Source of the DNA: Enhygromyxa salina
GTDB lineage: Bacteria > Myxococcota_A > Polyangia > Nannocystales > Nannocystaceae
Direction of reading: 5' to 3'
Assembly (NCBI RefSeq): GCF_002994635.1
Contig: NZ_PVNL01000135.1
Location: 124,001 to 188,000 of the forward strand
Length of the DNA: 64,000 bases
In this document: positions 27,294 to 35,776 of the stretch, one piece after another
Layout: each line of letters begins with the position of its first letter
Numbering within the stretch: the first letter of the stretch is position 1
Notes under the pieces: model-generated
Databases searched by the model: none
What the model was told of the DNA's origin: nothing
What the model saw: only the letters and a program-made list of their open reading frames with translations
Made by a program: the position numbers and the translations under genes

Positions 27294-28645
27294 CGTGAAC
27301 GCCCTCGAGCGCCGCCTGGCTTTTTGGATTGCTTGGTGCCCTTCTTCTTGGCTGAACTCGAACCCTTGCGAGCGGGCCGTTTCGGCTCAGCCCCGCGAGT
27401 GAGGATCCACCGCGGCCAAAACGGATCATGCCCCGGCACCGTCCGTCGTAATTCCGCGTCGATCTGCTCGCTGGTGCTCAGGTGAGCGGGGAGCACGTGG
27501 CGATCACTTCGCATCCACGCCTCCGCGGCCTCGATTGCCTCTTCCGCCTCGCGCGAACGCGCCTGCTTGAGCCCGAAGAACTCGGAGACCAACCAGTTTG
27601 TCGCGTCTCCTTGCTGAGCAAATTCAGACGTGTCAATAATGACTTTATCGTGCTTGACGTCGAAATGAATGATGCGATCCTGCTCGGGATCAAAACGTGG
27701 CTCGAGCGACGCCAGTAGCAGCGGCGCGTGGCTGGCCGCGAGAATCTGTACATTCGCACCGCTTGGAGTGAGCTTGTCGACCACATCCAACAAAGCTGGG
27801 AGCACGACCCGCTGCCAGCGCGGGTGCAGATGTGCCTCGATTTCGTCGATCAGAAAAATCACGGACTGCTCGGCTGTCCTGCCGAGTAGTTCGCACGCCT
27901 TTTGATGTTCGTCGAACGCCCAGACCAGGAGATAAGCCAACGCTACGATTCGCTTCACCCCGGCCGATGCGTGGACAATTGGAACATCGCCGTAGCGGAA
28001 ACGCAGTGTCGGAATGTCGCGGGCGTCGTCTAAAGAGATGCGCACTGGCACGCCGGCCGTGAGGGTCTCGCCGGGCTCGGATAGCACCCCCAGCGATGCC
28101 ATCAACTGCGTGAATGCGGGGGATTGGGCCGCTTGCCAATTTACCCAGTCCGCGATCAGGCCATTGCACAAGACTCGATCGCCCTGACGAAGCCCGTCCC
28201 ACACTTCGCGCTGTGTAAAGTGGTAGGCGTCGGGCCGCGTCGGGTCCGATACCCCGAGCGAGGGACTGTCGCGCCAGTAGTTACGGGCTGGGTCCCAAAT
28301 TGAGAATCCTCCATCCGCGCGAGCATAGAGCACCAAGCCAGGACTGGGTGGCCGGCCGCCCGAGCGCTTCCACTGCTGACTTGGTCGGTCGAAGCCGTTG
28401 CTGTAGTGCTTCTTCTTGGCGGTTTTTATGTCGACGACGTACTCGATCTTGGCTTCACGGGCGCCCCTGCGCGGAAGCGCCTGGTAGCTGCTGGGCCAGG
28501 AGCGTCCAAGGATCCACCAGGCGACATCGAGCAGGAAAGTCTTGCCGAGTCCGTTGTCCCCCACAATCAGATTTACTCGAGGTTGCAGGTCGAGTTCGAG
28601 CGAGTCGGCTGGCCCGACGCCGATCAGCTTGATTGAATGGAGCAT
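27290..28645 (-). CDS. ptuA: AAA/ABC-type ATPase of a Septu-like module (PtuA-like)
   Basis: 451 aa from ATG 28645. Walker A GDNGLGKTF (residues 29-37), a signature-like stretch ASAGVKRIVALAYLL (226-240), Walker B VIFLIDEIEAHLHPRWQR (262-279) and an H-loop region ILAASHAPLL (301-310) define an OLD/SMC-like AAA ATPase of the kind in PtuA and related defence ATPases. The C-terminus has a Lys-rich tail (KKKGTKQSKKPG). It is the first gene of the pair and overlaps ptuB by ATGA. No reverse transcriptase is next to it, which argues against a retron of the Ec78 type that uses similar effectors. The pair is expected to act in anti-phage immunity. Confidence 0.75.
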   Translation of the reverse strand: MLHSIKLIGVGPADSLELDLQPRVNLIVGDNGLGKTFLLDVAWWILGRSWPSSYQALPRRGAREAKIEYVVDIKTAKKKHYSNGFDRPSQQWKRSGGRPPSPGLVLYARADGGFSIWDPARNYWRDSPSLGVSDPTRPDAYHFTQREVWDGLRQGDRVLCNGLIADWVNWQAAQSPAFTQLMASLGVLSEPGETLTAGVPVRISLDDARDIPTLRFRYGDVPIVHASAGVKRIVALAYLLVWAFDEHQKACELLGRTAEQSVIFLIDEIEAHLHPRWQRVVLPALLDVVDKLTPSGANVQILAASHAPLLLASLEPRFDPEQDRIIHFDVKHDKVIIDTSEFAQQGDATNWLVSEFFGLKQARSREAEEAIEAAEAWMRSDRHVLPAHLSTSEQIDAELRRTVPGHDPFWPRWILTRGAEPKRPARKGSSSAKKKGTKQSKKPGGARGRSR

Positions 28646-29028
28646 GGCGTACAGACACTACCGAAGGGACGCGCGTGGTACCAGTCTCCGTCGGTTGTTG
28701 GACCACGTCAGCTCAGCTCGAAAGCGACGTGTGTTGCCGCACGATGAATCCGGTGAGCCGAGCGTCAGCTCCAGTTGATGGTCACTCCCGGCGTGTTGTT
28801 GACCGCCCCGTCAGCTCCACGCATGAATCGCGTCGGCGAACGCCTGCGCCGCCGCGCTCGGGGTCGCTTGATTCGGATCACGTCGCCGCCTGCGGCGCCA
28901 GCGTGCCCTCGCGGATCGTCCAGGCGCGCTTCTTTGCGGCCGACGGTAGGGTCGCGGAGCCATGATCGTGGCACGCGAGCTGCCGGTCGATCCGCGTGAA
29001 CACGGGTAGCAACAAGCGCTGCGGAGGA
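28646..29028. other. 383-bp intergenic region with the right repeat and remnants
   Basis: No intact gene. Reverse-strand peptides near 28770-28850 end in AQAFADAIHAWS and GAVNNTPGVTINWS in different frames and look like relic C-termini. The right copy of the direct repeat is at 28959-29003. The region must also hold the promoter of ptuA, reading leftward from about 28650-28700; no clear consensus was seen. Confidence 0.4.
28959..29003 (+). repeat. right copy of the 45-bp direct repeat (relic EI24 3' end)
   Basis: It encodes GAMIVARELPVDPREHG followed by a stop, matching the EI24 C-terminus at 26351-26395 (39 of 45 bases). An in-frame TAG lies just upstream, so only the 3' end of the gene is present here. 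This could be the scar of an insertion or of an ancestral tandem paralogue. Confidence 0.75.
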
Positions 29029-32000
29029 CTACGCGGGCCCCTCGCTGTCCGGGCTGGTCGGATCTCCCTCGAGACGCTCCGCGAGGCGCTCTGACAGCGG
29101 CTCCGCCGTCTCGTCCGGGAGCAGCGCCCGACCGTCGGCGATTCGGCCGAACAAGTAGTAGAGGCCGGGAATCAACAACACGCCGATCACGGTGCCCACG
29201 ATCATCCCGCCAACCCCGGCCGTGCCAATGGTCCGGTTGCCGATCGCCCCGGCGCCGGTCGCGATGGCCAGCGGAATGAGACCGGCGATGAAGGCGAAGG
29301 ACGTCATCTGAATCGGCCGGAAGCGAAGCTTTCCAGCTTCGATGGCGGCGTCTTCGAGCGACAGGCCCTCCCGGCGCTTCTGGACCGCGAATTCCACGAT
29401 CAGGATCGCGTTCTTGCCCAACAGGCCGAGCAGCATGATCACCCCAAGCTGGGCCCAGACGTCGTTGGCCAGCCCCACTGCCTGCAGCAAAAAGAACGCA
29501 CCGAAGACTCCGACCGGCAGCGACAGCAGCACGGCGAGCGGAATGAGGAAGCTCTCGTACTGGCCGACCAACACCAAATAAACGAACGCAACGACAACGA
29601 AGAAGATGTAGATCACCGCGTTCCCCTGGCTCGACTCGTCCCAGGACAGGCCTTCCCAGCCCAGGTCGTAGCCCTGCGGCAGCGTCTCGGCGGCGACCTC
29701 TTGAATCGCGGCGATCGCCTCACCGCTCGAATACCCGGGGGCTGGAACACCTTGAATGGGCGCGGAGGGGTACAGGTTGTAGCGGGTGATCTCGTTGAGA
29801 CCCTGCTGCTTCTCGATCGTCATGAACGAGGAGTAGGCGACCATCTCCCCGGCGTCGTTCTTCACAAACAACTCGCCGAGATCATCGGGCATCCGCCGGA
29901 ATTCCGGCCAGGCCTGGACGTAGACCTTGTAAAACTGGTTGAAGAGAATGAAGCCCTGCTCGTAGGTGCTGCCAATGAGGATATTGAGGTTCTCCAGCGC
30001 CTTGTCGATCGACACGCCCTTTTGCATGGCCACGTCGTTGTTGATCACGATCTCGTACTGCGGATAGTCCGAGGCGTAGAACGTGAACAGGTTCTGCACC
30101 TCCGGGCGCTCGGACAGCGCGGCCATGAATTCCTCGGTCACTTCGCCGAGTCGCTGGTAGTCGGCCGTGCTCGACTGGGTCTTGTCGAGTACGCGCACAG
30201 AGAACCCGCCAGCTGCGCCAAACCCAGGGATCGCGGGTGGCTCGAAGAACTCGAGCTTGACGTCCGTGATCTCATGGGTCTCTCGTTCGAGCTGCTCGAT
30301 GATCTCGCGGGCCGTCTGCTCGCGCTCGGACCAGTCTTTCAGGTTGATGATCGCGGTCCCGGCGTTCGAGCCCCGGCCCTCGGTCAAGATCTCGTAGCCG
30401 GCCACGGAGGTGACAGACGCGACGCCCTCGACCTGCTTGGCGATGACCTCCAGCTCCTGCGACTTGGCGTTGGTGTACTCGAGCGTCGATCCGGGCGGCG
30501 TCTGAATGACGGCGTAGATGATGCCCTGATCCTCACTCGGGATGAAGCCGCTCGCCATCTGCTTGTTCGTCGCGACAATGCCGGCGGCAAAGGCCCCGAC
30601 GACCGCCAGGGTCAGCACGCGGCGTGTGACGATCCGCCGCAGGATCCTCGCGTAGACGTTGGTGACCATGTCGACGCCGCGGCTGAACGGACGCTGGACA
30701 AAGGGCACCGCGGCGATCAGCAAGCCAAACGGCCCCCACAAGGTGTAGGCCAGATAGCTGAGGCTCCCCAGGACCGGCAACCCGACGAGCACGTACACCG
30801 CGACAGTCGCGAGTCGGCGCGGCTTGTTCGGCTTGTCCTCGTGACCCGCGTCGGCGTGGGCGTGGGGCTCGAGGATCATCGCACACAGGACCGGCGTGAG
30901 CGTCAGCGCGACCACGCCGGACAGGACGATCGACGTGGCCATGGTGACGCCAAATTGGCGGTAGAAGACGCCGACCGGCCCGGGAATGAACGTGATCGGA
31001 ACGAAGACGGAGGTCATCACCAGCGTGATTGCGACGATCGCACCGCTGATCTCGTGGAGCACGTCCAGGGTCGCCCGATACGGCGAGAGCTGCTTCTCGG
31101 CCATCTTGGCGTGGACCGCCTCGACCACGACGATCGCGTTGTCGACCACGATCCCGATGGCGAGGACCAAGGCGAAGAGCGTGATCAGGTTGATGGAGAA
31201 GCCCATCAGGTCCAGGACGAAGAACGTCCCCACCAGCGACACCGGCACCGCCAGCGTCGGGATCAGCGTGGAACGAAAGTCCCCGAGGAACATGTAGACC
31301 ACCAGAGACACCAAGATGAACGCCTCGAGCAGGGTGTGGAGCACCTTCTCGATCGAGGCGTCGACGAACCTGGAGACGTCGTAGGCGATCTCGTAGTCCA
31401 TTCCGGGCGGGAAGGACTGCTTCAACTCCTCGAGCGTCGTCTTGACCTCGTCGATGACCTCGGCCGCGTTGGACCCGGGGGCTTGCTTGAGCACGACGGA
31501 CGCCGCGGGGTAGCCGTCGACGTCGGAGTAGATGTCGAAGAACTCCGAGCCGAGCTCGATGCCGGCGTGCTGCTGGTTGCGCGGGGTCCCTGCCACCCCG
31601 TGGTCTGGCGGCTCCTCCCCCTCGCTCGGTTCCCACACCGGTGTGCTCACCTTGGGGGGCACACAGACGTCTTTCAACCGAAGAATCTCACCGTCGGACT
31701 TGGCCCGCAGGATGATGTTTCCGTACTGCTCTGGCTTGTTGTAGCGCCCGACATAGGTCAGCACGTACTCTTTTGATTGCGAGGTCATGCCTGTGGCCTG
31801 ACCCAGGCGGCCCGGCGAGCCGATGATGCTCTGCTCGGCCAGGGCCTCCATGACATCTTCGACGGAGACGTCATAGGCGCGCATGCGCTCGGGGTTCAAC
31901 CAGATGCGCATGGCGAAGCTGCGGTTGCCGAGATTCCGCGGGATACCCATGCCCTGGATCCGCTTGAGCACGGGCATGATGTAGACGTTGGCGTAGTTGA

Positions 32001-32463
32001 AGAGGTCCTTTTGGTCCGTGTTCGGGTCTGTGCTGTAGAGGTTCAAGTACATCAACATGCTCGGCACCACCTGGCTGACGAGGATGCCCTCGCGCACCAC
32101 CAGCTCCGGTAGCCGACTCGACATGATGTTGACCCGGTTCTGCACGTTCACGACGTTGATGTCGGGATCCGTGCCAGGCTCGAAGTAGATCTGGATCGTC
32201 GCTTCGCCCGCGCTGGTCGCGGCGGACACCATGTAGCGCATGTTTGGAACCCCGTTGATCGACTGCTCCAAAGGAACGATGACCGAGTCGACCAAGACGT
32301 TGGCGCTGGCACCGGGATACGCGACGGAGACGTAGACGGTCGGCGGGGCGACGTCGGGGAACTGGGCGATCGGGAGCCGCGCGATCCCCAGCATCCCCAG
32401 GAACAGGAGCAGGATCGAGGTGACGAGCGCCAGGGCCGGCCGCTGGAGAGTTTTCTTGAACAT
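29029..32463 (-). CDS. RND efflux pump inner-membrane transporter (AcrB/MexF type)
   Basis: 1144 aa, the last gene of a tripartite efflux operon. It has the standard HAE-1 layout: TM1 (LALVTSILLLFLGMLGIARL), periplasmic porter domain 1, the TM2-TM6 block, porter domain 2 and TM8-TM12. PGSN, then DYEIAYDVSRFVDASIEKVL and TM4 LVLAIGIVVDNAIVVVE are typical. Of the two adjacent Asp residues of the AcrB proton relay, the first is kept and the second is Asn here. Relative to AcrB (~1050 aa) there is an acidic insert near residue 278 (PSEGEEPPDHG) and an extra cytoplasmic segment near 550. Drug, dye or lipid export is expected; the substrate is unknown. Confidence 0.93.
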   Translation of the reverse strand: MFKKTLQRPALALVTSILLLFLGMLGIARLPIAQFPDVAPPTVYVSVAYPGASANVLVDSVIVPLEQSINGVPNMRYMVSAATSAGEATIQIYFEPGTDPDINVVNVQNRVNIMSSRLPELVVREGILVSQVVPSMLMYLNLYSTDPNTDQKDLFNYANVYIMPVLKRIQGMGIPRNLGNRSFAMRIWLNPERMRAYDVSVEDVMEALAEQSIIGSPGRLGQATGMTSQSKEYVLTYVGRYNKPEQYGNIILRAKSDGEILRLKDVCVPPKVSTPVWEPSEGEEPPDHGVAGTPRNQQHAGIELGSEFFDIYSDVDGYPAASVVLKQAPGSNAAEVIDEVKTTLEELKQSFPPGMDYEIAYDVSRFVDASIEKVLHTLLEAFILVSLVVYMFLGDFRSTLIPTLAVPVSLVGTFFVLDLMGFSINLITLFALVLAIGIVVDNAIVVVEAVHAKMAEKQLSPYRATLDVLHEISGAIVAITLVMTSVFVPITFIPGPVGVFYRQFGVTMATSIVLSGVVALTLTPVLCAMILEPHAHADAGHEDKPNKPRRLATVAVYVLVGLPVLGSLSYLAYTLWGPFGLLIAAVPFVQRPFSRGVDMVTNVYARILRRIVTRRVLTLAVVGAFAAGIVATNKQMASGFIPSEDQGIIYAVIQTPPGSTLEYTNAKSQELEVIAKQVEGVASVTSVAGYEILTEGRGSNAGTAIINLKDWSEREQTAREIIEQLERETHEITDVKLEFFEPPAIPGFGAAGGFSVRVLDKTQSSTADYQRLGEVTEEFMAALSERPEVQNLFTFYASDYPQYEIVINNDVAMQKGVSIDKALENLNILIGSTYEQGFILFNQFYKVYVQAWPEFRRMPDDLGELFVKNDAGEMVAYSSFMTIEKQQGLNEITRYNLYPSAPIQGVPAPGYSSGEAIAAIQEVAAETLPQGYDLGWEGLSWDESSQGNAVIYIFFVVVAFVYLVLVGQYESFLIPLAVLLSLPVGVFGAFFLLQAVGLANDVWAQLGVIMLLGLLGKNAILIVEFAVQKRREGLSLEDAAIEAGKLRFRPIQMTSFAFIAGLIPLAIATGAGAIGNRTIGTAGVGGMIVGTVIGVLLIPGLYYLFGRIADGRALLPDETAEPLSERLAERLEGDPTSPDSEGPA

Positions 32464-32484
32464 GATCGTACCCGTGAGCCGCTG

Positions 32485-33642
32485 CTATTCGGCGTGAAAC
32501 TTCATGTGGGAGAGGACCGCTTCAGGCTCGCGAAACTCCGTCTCCGGATAATCGCCTTCGTGAACCTGTCGGATCCCATCGAGGACGATCTTGTCGGTGA
32601 CATCGAGTCCGTCCTCGACAACGAAGATGTCGTCCATTTCGTGCGAGATGGTGATCGCGCGTTGATGCACGGCCCCGTCTTCCCCGACGACGTAAACGTA
32701 CTGCTTGTCGAGGATCTCGAAGGTCGCGCGCTGGGGGATGACGACGGCGCCCTTCAGCGTCCCATGAATCAACAGCGTCCCGGTCTGACCGTGGCGCAGC
32801 AGGCCCTCCGGATTGGAAAAGTCCGCGCGGAACAGAATGTTGCCTGTCTCGTTGTCAAAGTCGGACTCGACTGTGACGGAGTCGCCCGCGCCGTGGGTGA
32901 AGGTCTCGCCGTTCGCCAGCTGGAGCTCGATTCGCGCGTCCGGGAACGTGAGGTGTTGCGGATGCGCTGGATCGACAGCTCCCTCAATTGCCTCGAACGC
33001 GAGATAGATGGCCTCCGGGACGTTGAAATAGACCCACATCACGTTGTTGTCGGACACGGTCGTGAGGATGTCCCCCTCCTCCATCAGGCTCCCCTCCTGT
33101 TCGTACTGGCGGTCGATGATGCCGTCGAACGGGGCCCTGATCTCGGTGAAGGCCAGCTCCGCCGCCGCCAGCTCGACCTTGGCCTTGGCCCCGGCTCGCG
33201 CCGCCTGGGCGAGCGCGAGCTCCTGGTCCGAGACCACGTCTCGTTCGTACAGCTTCTTGGTGTTCCGAAGCTCGATGTCTGCGCGCAGCAGCTCGGCCTG
33301 GTCGGCGTGGAGCTTGGCCTTGTAGACGACGGGGAGGATCTTGAACAAGAGCTCGCCCTTCTTCACCGCCTGGCCCTCTTGGACCTGGATCTCCTCGAGG
33401 TAGCCGCGCTCGAGCGCGCGGAGCTCGATGTGGCGGCGCGAGTGGATCTGACAGACATATTGCTGGGTGTGGACGACGTCCTTCGCCACGGGGCTGGTCA
33501 GCACGACCTTGCGCTGGACTTCGTGTTCCTCCTCGTGCCCCTGTGCCCCCGAGCACGCGATCGGGGCGAGGCATAGCAACGCGAGGAGAGCGGAGTGAAT
33601 TGATGAGAGGCTCATGGCATTTGTACTCGACTGCGAATTCAT
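32485..33642 (-). CDS. RND periplasmic adaptor (membrane fusion) lipoprotein
   Basis: 385 aa from ATG 33642; ATG 33615 is an alternative nine codons in. The signal ends APIAC (Cys30), which would give a lipid anchor. The adaptor order is clear: beta-barrel/lipoyl half (LERGYLEEIQVQEGQAVKKG), a coiled-coil hairpin (LLRADIELRNTKKLYERDVV ... KAKVELAAAEL), the second lipoyl half (EIRAPFDGIIDRQYEQEG) and a C-terminal beta-barrel and proximal domain. It links the pump to the outer-membrane channel. 19-20 nt separate it from its neighbours on each side, so the three are co-transcribed. Confidence in the start is moderate. Confidence 0.9.
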   Translation of the reverse strand: MNSQSSTNAMSLSSIHSALLALLCLAPIACSGAQGHEEEHEVQRKVVLTSPVAKDVVHTQQYVCQIHSRRHIELRALERGYLEEIQVQEGQAVKKGELLFKILPVVYKAKLHADQAELLRADIELRNTKKLYERDVVSDQELALAQAARAGAKAKVELAAAELAFTEIRAPFDGIIDRQYEQEGSLMEEGDILTTVSDNNVMWVYFNVPEAIYLAFEAIEGAVDPAHPQHLTFPDARIELQLANGETFTHGAGDSVTVESDFDNETGNILFRADFSNPEGLLRHGQTGTLLIHGTLKGAVVIPQRATFEILDKQYVYVVGEDGAVHQRAITISHEMDDIFVVEDGLDVTDKIVLDGIRQVHEGDYPETEFREPEAVLSHMKFHAE

Positions 33643-33661
33643 GAACGTGGCTGCCAGGTCG

Positions 33662-35116
33662 CTACTCGGCGGTCCGCCACCCGCCCCCGAGCGCCCTGTA
33701 GATCCCGACAAACGCCTGCATCTGGGCCAGGCGCGTCTCGACCAGGTCGAGCTCGGCGTCGAGGGCATCGCGGCGGGTCAGGAGGACCTCCATGTAGTCT
33801 GCGTGGGCCGAGCGGTAGAGGATGTTTGAGGTCTCGATCGCCTGCTCGAGCTTGGCGACCTGCTCGCGCAGACTCATGAACCGATGGTTGAGGTTGTCGA
33901 TCTTCGCCAGGTAGATGACGACCTCCGTGTAGGCCTGCAGCAAGGTTCGCTCGAACTCGAGCACCGCCTGCATCTGTCGTGCGTTGGCGGCCTGGTAGTT
34001 GGCCTTGATCCCAGCGAAGTTGAGCAGCGGCGCGACGAGGTTGCCAGCGATGTCATAAGCCAGCGAGGCCGGCGTATCGACGAGGTGGCTGGCGTTGAAC
34101 GACTCGTAGCCGAGCTCGGCGTCGATGCTCAGCGAGGGGAAGAACCGGGCCTTGGCCGACTTGACGTCGAGCTCGGCCGCTTCGAGCAACCGCTCGGCGT
34201 TGCGGACGTCGGGCCGGTTGTCGAGTAGTTCGGCCGGGAGCCCAGCATCGACCGTCGGCGGCTCGGTCTGCTGGAAGGTCGAGGCGTCCCGCGTGACGGG
34301 CTGGGGAAACCGACCGACGAGGAAATTGATCCGGTTCTCGATCTCGACCCGGGCCTGTATGATCACGTAGCGGAGGCTGAGGATCTTCGAGACCTCGGCC
34401 TCGAAGCGCTGGACCTCGAGCTCGGTCGCGCGCGCGGCCTCCTTCTTCAGCTTGGCGATCTCGACCGCGTCTCGTTGGATCTCGAGGTAGCGGTCGAGGA
34501 GATCGAGCTGGTTGTCGAGCGCGAGCAGCTCGTAGTAGGAAGCGGCGACCTCGGCGATGATCTGGGTCAGGACGAAGTTGCGAGCCTCGATGCTGGCCAG
34601 GTAGCGCTTGTCCGCGGCTTTCTTGGCGTTGCGCAGCCTTCCCCAGACATCGACCTCCCACGAGGCCGCCAGTCCAAAGTGAAGATCAGGCAGGTTCTCG
34701 GCCACGCTGTTGGCCTCGTCAGCCGCCCCCTGACTCGTGTGGCGACCGACCTTCTCGACACCACCCCCAACGACACCGTCGAGCCGCGGGACGTACTCCC
34801 CCCGGCGAGTCCCGACCTCGGTCTTGGCGATGATGATCTCCTGGAGACGAATGTCGAGCTCCTGGTTGTTGCCGAGCGCCTCCTCGATCAGCGCGCGGAG
34901 GTGGGGATCGTCGAAGAACTCGTCCCACTGGCGCTGAGCCGCGGAGCTGGTCTGCGTGTTGGCCACCGCGGCGCTCCAGTCGTCTGGGACATCGCGCTCA
35001 GCGGCCCGCGCGACGTTGTCGCCGAGCAGCCGCGTGCAGCCACCCGAGAGCAGTAGAGCCGCGATCGCTGTGGCCGTGAAATTGTTCAATAGGAGCGGAG
35101 ATCGAAGCCGGATCAC
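33662..35116 (-). CDS. outer-membrane efflux channel lipoprotein (NodT/TolC family)
   Basis: I choose GTG 35116 because GAGGAA lies 8 nt upstream and it gives a compact signal ending LLLSGGC (Cys27); the frame is open to a GTG at 35167. 484 aa. Two repeats of the OEP domain are visible (WDEFFDDPHLRALIEEALGN; later RPDVRNAERLLEAAELDVKS), with long coiled helices and the family pattern AASWEVDVWGRLRN. It forms the trimeric TolC-like duct of the RND system and is the first of the three pump genes. Confidence 0.9.
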   Translation of the reverse strand: MIRLRSPLLLNNFTATAIAALLLSGGCTRLLGDNVARAAERDVPDDWSAAVANTQTSSAAQRQWDEFFDDPHLRALIEEALGNNQELDIRLQEIIIAKTEVGTRRGEYVPRLDGVVGGGVEKVGRHTSQGAADEANSVAENLPDLHFGLAASWEVDVWGRLRNAKKAADKRYLASIEARNFVLTQIIAEVAASYYELLALDNQLDLLDRYLEIQRDAVEIAKLKKEAARATELEVQRFEAEVSKILSLRYVIIQARVEIENRINFLVGRFPQPVTRDASTFQQTEPPTVDAGLPAELLDNRPDVRNAERLLEAAELDVKSAKARFFPSLSIDAELGYESFNASHLVDTPASLAYDIAGNLVAPLLNFAGIKANYQAANARQMQAVLEFERTLLQAYTEVVIYLAKIDNLNHRFMSLREQVAKLEQAIETSNILYRSAHADYMEVLLTRRDALDAELDLVETRLAQMQAFVGIYRALGGGWRTAE

Positions 35117-35182
35117 GGACTTCCTCGATTCGTCGGACGGACAGATTTCGGGCACGGCGAGGCCCACGGCGATCGGCTTAGT

Positions 35183-35214
35183 GCCGAGTGGGCCGAGTGG
35201 GCCGAGTGGGCCGA
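35183..35214. repeat. 9-bp tandem repeat in the leader of the efflux genes
   Basis: GCCGAGTGG is repeated 3.5 times without interruption, 67 bp upstream of the chosen start of the outer-membrane channel gene. It may alter the spacing of a leader or promoter if the copy number changes. Confidence 0.6.
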
Positions 35215-35318
35215 CCCGCCATTGGGACGACAGGGTTCACGAGCCACGTGCGGGTCGCGAACCAAGATTGATCGGCAGCCCGAGCCACGGCGTGGCCCGA
35301 ACGCAGATCATTCGTCGT

Positions 35319-35672
35319 TCAGCCGATGGGGGGCCCGCGCTCGCGCTCGAGGCCGTCGTAGCCAGCGTTCAGCCGCGGGAGCGCATGCTGGAGCATGGCG
35401 AGTCGCGTGGCCGTGGTCCTCGACGCGCGCAGCGGTGAGACAAACGCGACATGGTCGAGGGAGCCGTCTTCGAGCTCGGTGTCCCCACCCTCGCTGCTCT
35501 CGCTCGGCACGTCGTCCGATTGCTCGAGCTTCCCGTTTGGGCGCGGATCTTCGTCATTGGACGAAACGCTCGATTGCTGCGACTGCGAGATGACGCGATG
35601 CGCGGCTGGCCACCAGAGCACGACGCCCAACAGGACGGCGAGTACTCGGGCCAGGCGGCGGCGTTGAGTCAT
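35319..35672 (-). CDS. small secreted or anchored protein upstream of the RND operon
   Basis: 117 aa from ATG 35672 (a GTG three codons upstream is possible). A basic start and hydrophobic helix (RRRLARVLAVLLGVVLWW) are followed by a Ser/Asp/Glu-rich tail (SSVSSNDEDPRPNGK; SESSEGGDTELEDG), predicted disordered. It lies 200 bp upstream of the channel gene on the same strand and may be the first gene of the efflux transcript. I recognise no family. An accessory or sensing role is conceivable from position only. Confidence 0.5.
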   Translation of the reverse strand: MTQRRRLARVLAVLLGVVLWWPAAHRVISQSQQSSVSSNDEDPRPNGKLEQSDDVPSESSEGGDTELEDGSLDHVAFVSPLRASRTTATRLAMLQHALPRLNAGYDGLERERGPPIG

Positions 35673-35776
35673 CTCGAGCACGTGGCGGCGTCAGTTTCCC
35701 ACTTACGCTCGCAACGTCAAGACCTTCTTGAACCGCCGCGGCGGCAGGGCTCCGGCGTGACCAGTCTGGCTACTGG

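Noticed and set aside
27290..28645. ATPase/HNH pair considered as retron effectors (Ec78 type)
   Set aside because: No reverse transcriptase or msr/msd-like RNA is found within the window around the pair.
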